Shown here: piece after piece, positions 57,820 to 64,000 of the stretch
How the letters are laid out: each line of letters starts with the position of its first letter
How positions within the stretch are numbered: the stretch's first letter is position 1
From: Streptomyces minutiscleroticus
GTDB lineage: Bacteria > Actinomycetota > Actinomycetes > Streptomycetales > Streptomycetaceae
Direction: 5' to 3'
Assembly (NCBI RefSeq): GCF_014650875.1
Contig: NZ_BMVU01000029.1
Location: forward strand, 47,628 to 111,627
DNA: 64,000 nt
Translations under genes and position numbers: made by a program
Notes under the pieces: generated by a model
What the model saw: the letters and a program-made list of their open reading frames with translations, nothing else
Told to the model about the DNA's origin: nothing
Databases searched by the model: none

Positions 57820-60491
57820 TGGAGTCGGCTGAGATCCGCCGCCGCTGGCTGAGCTTCTTCGAGGAGCGCGGGCACACCGTCGTGCCTTCGGCGTCGCTCA
57901 TCGCGGACGACCCGACTCTGCTGCTGGTCCCCGCGGGCATGGTGCCCTTCAAGCCGTACTTCCTCGGCGAGGTCAAGCCGCCCTTCTCGCGCGCCACCAG
58001 CGTGCAGAAGTGCGTGCGCACGCCCGACATCGAGGAGGTCGGCAAGACCACGCGCCACGGCACGTTCTTCCAGATGTGCGGCAACTTCTCCTTCGGCGAC
58101 TACTTCAAGGAAGGCGCCATCACCTACGCCTGGGAGCTGCTCACCACGCCCCGGGACAAGGGCGGCTACGGGCTCGACCCCGAGCGTCTGTGGATCACCG
58201 TCTACCTCGACGACGACGAGGCCGAGGCCATCTGGCGCGACAAGATCGGCGTCCCGGTCGAGCGCATCCAGCGCCTGGGCAAGAAGGACAACTTCTGGTC
58301 CATGGGCGTGCCCGGCCCCTGCGGTCCGTGCTCGGAGATCAACTACGACCGCGGCCCGGAGTTCGGCGTCGAGGGCGGCCCGGCCGTCAACGACGAGCGC
58401 TACGTGGAGATCTGGAACCTGGTCTTCATGCAGTACGAGCGCGGCCAGGGCATCGGCAAGGAGGACTTCGAGATCCTCGGCGACCTGCCGAGCAAGAACA
58501 TCGACACGGGCCTCGGTCTGGAGCGTCTCGCCATGATTCTGCAGGACGTGCAGAACATGTACGAGATCGACACCTCGATGGCCGTCATCAGGAAGGCCAC
58601 CGAGCTGACCGGCGTCGAGTACGGCGCCGCCCACGACTCCGACGTCTCCCTGCGCGTGGTCACCGACCACATGCGCACGTCCGTCATGCTCATCGGCGAC
58701 GGCGTCACGCCCGGCAACGAGGGCCGCGGCTACGTGCTGCGCCGCATCATGCGCCGCGCCATCCGCAACATGCGCCTGCTCGGCGCCACCGGGCCGGTCG
58801 TCAAGGACCTCATCGACACCGTCGTCGAGACGATGGGGCAGCAGTACCCGGAGCTGATCACCGACCGCGAGCGCATCGAGAAGGTCGCCCTCGCCGAGGA
58901 GGCCGCCTTCCTCAAGACGCTGAAGGCCGGCACCAACATCCTGGACACCGCCGTCACGGAGACCAAGGCCGCCGGCGGCACCGTCCTCGCCGGCGACAAG
59001 GCCTTCCTGCTCCACGACACCTGGGGCTTCCCGATCGACCTCACCCTGGAGATGGCCGCCGAGCAGGGCCTGTCCGTGGACGAGGAGGGCTTCCGCCGCC
59101 TGATGAGGGAGCAGCGGGAGCGCGCCAAGGCCGACGCCCTGGCCAAGAAGACCGGCCACGCCGACCTCGGCGCCTACCGCGAGATCGCCGACGCCGCCGG
59201 CGCCACCGACTTCATCGGCTACACCGACACCGAGGGCGAGTCCACGGTCGTGGGCATCCTGGTCGACGGCGTCTCCTCGCCGGCCGCCTCCGAGGGCGAC
59301 GAGGTCGAGATCGTCCTCGACCGCACCCCGTTCTACGCCGAGGGCGGCGGCCAGATCGGCGACACCGGCCGCATCAAGACCGACACGGGCGCCGTGATCG
59401 AGGTCCGAGACACCCAGAAGCCGGTCCCGGGCGTCTACGTCCACAAGGGCGTCGTCCAGGTCGGCGAGGTCACCGTGGGCGCCACGGCCGAGGCCGTCAT
59501 CGACGTGCGCCGCCGCCGGGCCATCGCCCGCGCCCACTCGGCCACGCACCTCACCCACCAGGCGCTGCGCGACGCCCTCGGCCCGACGGCCGCCCAGGCC
59601 GGCTCCGAGAACCAGCCCGGCCGCTTCCGCTTCGACTTCGGCTCCCCGTCCGCCGTGCCCACGGCCGTGATGACGGACGTCGAGCAGAAGATCAACGAGG
59701 TGCTCTCCTACGAACTCGACGTCCACGCAGAGATCATGGGCATCGAGGAGGCGAAGAAGCAGGGCGCCATCGCCGAGTTCGGCGAGAAGTACGGCGAGCG
59801 GGTCCGCGTCGTCACCATCGGCGACTTCTCCAAGGAGCTGTGCGGCGGCACGCACGTGCACAACACCGCCCAGCTCGGTCTGGTGAAGCTGCTGGGCGAG
59901 TCCTCCATCGGCTCCGGCGTGCGCCGCATCGAGGCCCTCGTCGGCGTCGACGCCTACAACTTCCTCGCCCGCGAGCACACGGTCGTCGCCCAGCTCCAGG
60001 AGCTGGTCAAGGGCCGCCCGGAGGAGCTGCCGGAGAAGATCTCCACCATGCTCGGCAAGCTGAAGGACGCCGAGAAGGAGATCGAGAAGTTCCGCGCGGA
60101 GAAGGTGCTCCAGGCCGCCGCCGGGCTCGCCGAGTCCGCCAAGGACGTCCGCGGCGTCGCCCTGGTCACCGGACAGGTGCCGGACGGCACCGCCGCAGAC
60201 GACCTGCGCAAGCTGGTCCTCGACGTGCGCGGCCGCATCCAGGGCGGCCGGGCCGCCGTCGTCGCCCTGTTCGCCGTGAACAACGGCAAGCCGCTGACGG
60301 TCATCGCCACCAACGAGGCCGCCCGCGAGCGCGGCCTCAAGGCCGGTGAGCTGGTCCGCACGGCCGCCAAGACCCTCGGCGGCGGCGGTGGCGGCAAGCC
60401 GGACGTCGCCCAGGGCGGCGGCCAGAACCCGGACGCCGTCGGCGAGGCCGTGGCCGCCGTCGAGCGCCAGGTCGCCGAGACGGCGAAGTAG
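57819..60491 (+). CDS. alaS: Alanyl-tRNA synthetase
   Basis: The 890-aa class II enzyme charges tRNA-Ala. Catalytic core: RRRWLSFFEERGHTVVPSAS, FFQMCGNFSFGDYFKEGAI and GLGLERLAMILQ. Editing domain: HSATHLTHQALRD with HxxxH, and the Cys/His pair in LCGGTHVHNT. C-terminal DHHA1-like domain ends GGGGGKPDVAQGGG, the glycine-rich AlaS terminus. All domains are complete. Confidence 0.97.
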   Translation: MESAEIRRRWLSFFEERGHTVVPSASLIADDPTLLLVPAGMVPFKPYFLGEVKPPFSRATSVQKCVRTPDIEEVGKTTRHGTFFQMCGNFSFGDYFKEGAITYAWELLTTPRDKGGYGLDPERLWITVYLDDDEAEAIWRDKIGVPVERIQRLGKKDNFWSMGVPGPCGPCSEINYDRGPEFGVEGGPAVNDERYVEIWNLVFMQYERGQGIGKEDFEILGDLPSKNIDTGLGLERLAMILQDVQNMYEIDTSMAVIRKATELTGVEYGAAHDSDVSLRVVTDHMRTSVMLIGDGVTPGNEGRGYVLRRIMRRAIRNMRLLGATGPVVKDLIDTVVETMGQQYPELITDRERIEKVALAEEAAFLKTLKAGTNILDTAVTETKAAGGTVLAGDKAFLLHDTWGFPIDLTLEMAAEQGLSVDEEGFRRLMREQRERAKADALAKKTGHADLGAYREIADAAGATDFIGYTDTEGESTVVGILVDGVSSPAASEGDEVEIVLDRTPFYAEGGGQIGDTGRIKTDTGAVIEVRDTQKPVPGVYVHKGVVQVGEVTVGATAEAVIDVRRRRAIARAHSATHLTHQALRDALGPTAAQAGSENQPGRFRFDFGSPSAVPTAVMTDVEQKINEVLSYELDVHAEIMGIEEAKKQGAIAEFGEKYGERVRVVTIGDFSKELCGGTHVHNTAQLGLVKLLGESSIGSGVRRIEALVGVDAYNFLAREHTVVAQLQELVKGRPEELPEKISTMLGKLKDAEKEIEKFRAEKVLQAAAGLAESAKDVRGVALVTGQVPDGTAADDLRKLVLDVRGRIQGGRAAVVALFAVNNGKPLTVIATNEAARERGLKAGELVRTAAKTLGGGGGGKPDVAQGGGQNPDAVGEAVAAVERQVAETAK

Positions 60492-60502
60492 GGGCCGAGG
60501 CC

Positions 60503-60967
60503 ATGCGCAGAGGACGTCGGCTCGCGATCGACGTCGGGGACGCCCGGATCGGGGTCGCCTCGTGCGACCCCGACGGGATCCTCGCCACACCGGTCGAGAC
60601 GGTCCCGGGGCGCGACGCCCCGGCCGCGCGCCGCCGGCTGCGGCAATTGGTACAGGAGTACGAGCCGATCGAGGTGGTGGTCGGGCTCCCGCGCTCCCTC
60701 AAGGGGGGCGAGGGCCCGGCCGCGGCCAAGGTCCGCGCCTTCGTCCAGGAGCTGGCCACGGAGATCGCCCCGGTCCCCGTGCGGCTCGTGGACGAGAGGA
60801 TGACCACAGTGACGGCCGGTCAGGGGCTGCGCGCCGCGGGCGTGAAGTCCAAAAAGGGCCGGTCCGTCATCGACCAGGCGGCCGCTGTGATCATCCTTCA
60901 GCAGGCCCTGGAGTCCGAACGGGTGTCAGGCAGTGCCCCCGGCGAAGCCGTCGAAGTGGTCATCTGA
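60503..60967 (+). CDS. ruvX: RuvX/YqgF-family pre-16S rRNA nuclease
   Basis: The 154-aa RNase-H-fold protein has LAIDVGDARIGVASCD, VVVGLPRSLKGG, VRLVDERMTTVTA and VIDQAAAVIILQ, the four YqgF motifs with metal-binding acids. E. coli YqgF processes the 16S rRNA 5' end; a Holliday resolvase role was once proposed. It lies 11 bases after alaS in the conserved alaS-ruvX-mltG-aroE order. Confidence 0.93.
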   Translation: MRRGRRLAIDVGDARIGVASCDPDGILATPVETVPGRDAPAARRRLRQLVQEYEPIEVVVGLPRSLKGGEGPAAAKVRAFVQELATEIAPVPVRLVDERMTTVTAGQGLRAAGVKSKKGRSVIDQAAAVIILQQALESERVSGSAPGEAVEVVI

Positions 60968-61090
60968 TCGCAGTACGGTAACGTTCCGCGCGATGCGGCG
61001 GCGTTCGAACAGCCACCGCACAGCAGAGAGGCGGACGGACCGCGCCGGGAGCGTGAGGGGGCCGTCCGACCTCGCGGCCCTAGGGGATCG

Positions 61091-62824
61091 ATGACTGAGT
61101 ATGGCCGGGGCACCAGCTCCGAACCGTGGCATCCCGAGGACCCGTTGTACGGGGACGGCGGATGGGGAGGACAGCAGGCCCCCGGGGGCCAGTCCCCCTA
61201 CGACGGCCATCCGCAGCACTACGCGCACCAGTCCCAGCACGGTGAGCAGACGCAGTACGCCGACTGGGGCGGCGCCGGCGGACAGGACGGGTACGCCCCC
61301 GGTCATCAGGGCGTCCACGGCCACGAATACCAGCAGGGCGGGTACGACCTCACGCAGCAGCAGTACGGCGGCGCCGGCCCCCAGCAGTACACCGACCAGG
61401 GTGGGCAGCAGCACATCGGCCACCAGGGCGGCTGGGACACCGGTCAGCAGCACGTCCCCCACCCCGCCGACCCGGTCGACCCGTACGCGGGGCAGGACGC
61501 GGCCTACACCGAGCGGCCCGACCTCTACGGCACCCCGGACGCCTATCCGCCGCCGGAGCCGCCCGCCCGCCGCCAGGCCGAGTCCGAGCCGCGCACCGAC
61601 TGGGACCCCGGGCCCGACCAGGGCGAGCACGCGTTCTTCGCGGGCGACGACGAGGACGACGGCCCCGAGGACGGGCCCGGACGCCGCGGCGACCGCAGGA
61701 GCCGCGGCGGCAAGGGCAGGAACGGCGGCAAGGGTAAGAAGAGCCGCAACGGCGTCGCCTGCATGGTCGTGGCCCTGGTGCTCGTCGGCGGTGTCGGCGG
61801 TGTCGGCTATGTCGGCTACAAGTTCTACCAGAACCGTTTCGGCGCGGCCCCGGACTACGCGGGCGAGGGCTCGGGCTCGGTGACGGTCACCATCCCCAAG
61901 GGCGCGGGCGGCTACGCGATCGGCAACGCCCTGAAGGACGCCGGGGTGGTCAAGAGCGTCGACGCCTTCGTCGCCGCCCAGGCGCAGAACCCCGACGGCA
62001 ACACCCTCCAGGCGGGCGTCTACACGCTGCGCAGGCAGATGTCGGCGGAGAGCGCCGTGGCCCTGATGCTCAGCCCCAAGAGCCGCAACAACCTGGTCGT
62101 CGCCGAGGGCAAGCGCAACGCCGACATCTACAAGATGATCGACAAGCGGCTCGGCGTGAAGGCCGGCACCACCGAGGACGTGGCCAAGGAGGACTGGAAG
62201 AGCCTCGGCCTGCCCGAGTGGGCGGACAGCGACAGCGACATCAAGGACCCGCTGGAAGGATTCCTCTACCCCTCCAGCTATCCCGTCTCCAAGGGCATGA
62301 AGCCGCAGGACGTGCTCAAGGAGATGATCAACCAGGCCAAGGCCGAGTACGCCTCGCTCGGCCTGGAGGAACAGGCCCAGGAGCTGGGTCTGGAGGACCC
62401 GCTGCAGGTCCTGACGGTGGCGAGCCTCGTGCAGGCCGAGGGCAAGTCCAAGGACGACTTCGAGAAGGTCGCCCGGGTCGTCTACAACCGGCTCAAGCCC
62501 GACAACACCGAGACCTACGGCCTGCTCGACTTCGACTCCACGGTCAACTACCTGCGCGGCGAGTCCAAGCTCGCCACGGGTTCCGTGGACGACCTGCGCA
62601 AGCTCGACGACCCGTACAACACCTACAAGATCAAGGGCCTGCCGCCCGGGCCCATCGGCAACCCCGGCGAGGTCGCGATCAAGGCGGCCCTCAACCCGGC
62701 CGACGGCAATTGGTACTACTTCGTCTCGGTCAGCGAGGACGAGACGCTCTTCGCGGAGACCAACGAGGAGCAGAACCGCAACCGCGAGAAGTACCTGGAA
62801 GAGCTGAAGAAGAACGGATCATGA
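61091..62824 (+). CDS. mltG: Endolytic peptidoglycan transglycosylase MltG (YceG)
   Basis: The 577-aa protein has a 215-residue cytoplasmic low-complexity part rich in Gln, Gly, Tyr and His (QQGGYDLTQQQYGGAG), then an acidic/basic strip, one membrane helix (GVACMVVALVLVGGVGGVGY) and the YceG domain. Its catalytic Glu is in ASLVQAEGKSKDDF, followed by VARVVYNRL, and the end block is IKGLPPGPIGNPGEVAIKAAL. It cuts nascent glycan strands outside the membrane. The long N-terminus is a Streptomyces feature. Overlaps aroE by ATGA. Confidence 0.93.
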   Translation: MTEYGRGTSSEPWHPEDPLYGDGGWGGQQAPGGQSPYDGHPQHYAHQSQHGEQTQYADWGGAGGQDGYAPGHQGVHGHEYQQGGYDLTQQQYGGAGPQQYTDQGGQQHIGHQGGWDTGQQHVPHPADPVDPYAGQDAAYTERPDLYGTPDAYPPPEPPARRQAESEPRTDWDPGPDQGEHAFFAGDDEDDGPEDGPGRRGDRRSRGGKGRNGGKGKKSRNGVACMVVALVLVGGVGGVGYVGYKFYQNRFGAAPDYAGEGSGSVTVTIPKGAGGYAIGNALKDAGVVKSVDAFVAAQAQNPDGNTLQAGVYTLRRQMSAESAVALMLSPKSRNNLVVAEGKRNADIYKMIDKRLGVKAGTTEDVAKEDWKSLGLPEWADSDSDIKDPLEGFLYPSSYPVSKGMKPQDVLKEMINQAKAEYASLGLEEQAQELGLEDPLQVLTVASLVQAEGKSKDDFEKVARVVYNRLKPDNTETYGLLDFDSTVNYLRGESKLATGSVDDLRKLDDPYNTYKIKGLPPGPIGNPGEVAIKAALNPADGNWYYFVSVSEDETLFAETNEEQNRNREKYLEELKKNGS

Positions 62825-63663
62825 ACGGTAGCGACAGCCACCGCCGGGCCGCCGTGCTCGGCTCCCCGATCGCGCACTCCCTCTCGCCGGCGCTGCACCG
62901 CGCCGCCTACGGGGAGCTGGGGCTCGGCGACTGGTCCTACGACCGGTTCGACGTCGACGAGGCCGGGCTGGCCGGCTTCGTCGAGGGGCTCGGTCCCGAG
63001 TGGGCGGGGCTGTCGCTCACCATGCCGCTCAAACGCGCCGTCATCCCGCTGCTCGACGAGGTCGGCGAGACCGCGGCCTCGATCGAGACGGTCAACACCC
63101 TGGTGTTCACCGACGACGGGCGGCGCGTCGGCGACAACACCGACGTGCCCGGCATGGTCGCGGCCCTGCGCGAGCACGGCATCGAGCAGGTGGGGTCGGC
63201 GGCCGTGCTCGGCGCCGGGGCCACCGCCTCGTCCGCGCTGGCCGCGCTGGCGCGCGTGTGCACCGGCGAGGTCGTCGTGTATGTACGCAGCGCGGCGCGC
63301 GCCGCCGAGATGCGCCGGTGGGGCGAGCGGCTCGGCGTCGCGGTGCGCACGGTCGACTGGGCGGACGCCGCCGAGGCGCTGCGCGCGCCCCTGGTGATCG
63401 CCACCACCCCGGCCGGTGCCACGGACGACCTCTCCCGCGCCGTCCCCGAGCGGCCCGCCGTGCTCTTCGACGTCCTGTACGAGCCGTGGCCCACCGCGCT
63501 CGCGGCCCGCTGGTCGGCGTACGGCGGTGCCGTGGTCAGCGGCCTGGACCTGCTGGTCCACCAGGCGGTGCTCCAGGTCGAGCGGATGACCGGACGCGGC
63601 CCCGCCCCCGTGGACGCCATGCGGAAGGCGGGCGAGGCCGCGCTCGCGGCGCGGACCGCCTGA
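62821..63663 (+). CDS. aroE: Shikimate dehydrogenase
   Basis: The 280-aa enzyme reduces 3-dehydroshikimate with NADPH. The substrate block AVLGSPIAHSLSPALHRAAY, catalytic Lys in LTMPLKRAVIP, Asp in GDNTDVPGM and the nucleotide loop VLGAGATASSALAAL are all present. It sits before aroC, so two shikimate-pathway steps are adjacent. Confidence 0.95.
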   Translation: MNGSDSHRRAAVLGSPIAHSLSPALHRAAYGELGLGDWSYDRFDVDEAGLAGFVEGLGPEWAGLSLTMPLKRAVIPLLDEVGETAASIETVNTLVFTDDGRRVGDNTDVPGMVAALREHGIEQVGSAAVLGAGATASSALAALARVCTGEVVVYVRSAARAAEMRRWGERLGVAVRTVDWADAAEALRAPLVIATTPAGATDDLSRAVPERPAVLFDVLYEPWPTALAARWSAYGGAVVSGLDLLVHQAVLQVERMTGRGPAPVDAMRKAGEAALAARTA

Positions 63664-63688
63664 GCCGCCGGACGTCCGCCGCACGGCC

Positions 63689-63733
63689 CGTCCCCGGCAC
63701 GGCCCGGTCCCGTCCCCGGCACGGCCCGGTCCC
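63689..63733. repeat. 22-bp tandem repeat between aroE and aroC
   Basis: CGTCCCCGGCACGGCCCGGTCC occurs twice in tandem (starts 63689 and 63711). It is non-coding. The aroE-aroC gap is 248 bases and holds nothing else recognisable. Confidence 0.5.
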
Positions 63734-63911
63734 GCCTCCGGCGGCCGGGTCCCGTCCCGCCTGATGGACCTGCGCCCGGCCCACCGGCCCGGACGTGGGA
63801 GGATCGACCCAGGCGGGCCAGGGCCGCGCACCCGGCCGCGCCGCCGCCGTACGCGAGGACGCGTGTACACCGAGGCATACGCAGTACCGGGCGCGAGCAT
63901 GAGGAGCACCG

Positions 63912-64000
63912 TTGAGCAGGTTGCGCTGGCTGACCGCGGGGGAGTCCCACGGCCCCGCACTCGTCGCGACGCTGGAGGGTCTGCCCGCCGGCGTGCCGAT
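63912..64000 (+). CDS. aroC: Chorismate synthase (3' cut by window end)
   Basis: TTG 63912, with GAGGAG 5 bases upstream, starts SRLRWLTAGESHGPALVATL, the invariant chorismate synthase N-terminus with the flavin-site GESHG. Only 29 codons are in the window. The enzyme makes chorismate, the substrate of PabB encoded at 9.1 kb. Confidence 0.95.
   Translation, partial: MSRLRWLTAGESHGPALVATLEGLPAGVP

Noticed and set aside
57417..60590. A 1057-codon open frame antisense to alaS, and similar long antisense frames over thrS, relA and secD
   Set aside because: They are by-products of very high third-position GC; translations are low-complexity His/Asp/Leu/Val/Arg mixtures without domains, while the sense genes have full motifs.

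Overview
This 64-kb window is chromosomal DNA of a Streptomyces or a very close relative. The evidence is very high GC with strong third-position GC, frequent GTG and TTG starts, a complete ssgB (a sporulation gene confined to morphologically complex actinomycetes), Streptomyces-type small hypothetical genes and actinobacterial core gene order. The block thrS - HIT - pgsA - acyltransferase - pimA - pdxS - pdxT - yebC - ruvCAB - yajC - secD - secF - apt - relA - ppi - metallo-beta-lactamase-fold gene - hisS - rarA - alaS - ruvX - mltG - aroE - aroC has the same order as in Mycobacterium tuberculosis, so most of the right two thirds is ancestral core.

Layout. 1-4 kb: the 3' part of a BluB-CobT fusion, a siroheme/cobalamin methyltransferase and a TrmH-type rRNA methyltransferase. 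4-8.4 kb: a membrane Ser/Thr kinase, small hypothetical genes, an APH-like protein and a zinc-ribbon protein. 8.4-9 kb: five tRNA genes on the minus strand (Gly-GCC, Cys-GCA, three Val-GAC). 9.1-15.5 kb: pabB-pabC, a double GNAT protein, a DsbA-like protein, small membrane proteins, a CGNR regulator and ssgB. 16.1-20.6 kb: two nearly identical tRNA-Val(CAC) genes flank a decayed segment. It holds a chimera of a sugar ABC transporter binding protein and a rhamnogalacturonan-lyase-like enzyme, with several one-base frameshifts. 20.7-23.4 kb: a DEDDh exonuclease and a DUF4365/hypothetical pair. 23.5-26.2 kb: thrS and a HIT gene. Between them lies a two-repeat, one-spacer type I-E-like CRISPR element whose 32-nt spacer matches thrS itself at 27 of 32 positions. 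26.3-30.3 kb: a membrane protein and an EF-G-like GTPase (minus strand). 30.7-33.5 kb: the phosphatidylinositol mannoside operon. 33.8-46.5 kb: a LemA-like gene, PLP synthase, YebC, the RuvABC resolvasome, Sec accessory proteins, apt and relA. 46.7-57 kb: a DUF349 protein, cyclophilin, hydrolase, hisS, a VKOR protein, rarA, rpsD and a STAND-type ATPase. 57-64 kb: two small membrane proteins, alaS, ruvX, mltG, aroE and the start of aroC.

Many genes are translationally coupled through 4-base GTGA or ATGA overlaps (cobA/trmH, pabB/pabC, DUF4365/hypothetical, pgsA/acyltransferase/pimA, ruvC/ruvA, secF/apt, mltG/aroE). At least six genes show a -10-like hexamer 7-8 bases before the start codon, the pattern of leaderless transcripts. 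Strong perfect hairpins separate transcription units. The most unusual item is the thrS-linked mini-CRISPR. All family assignments are from reading translated sequence; no database search was possible.
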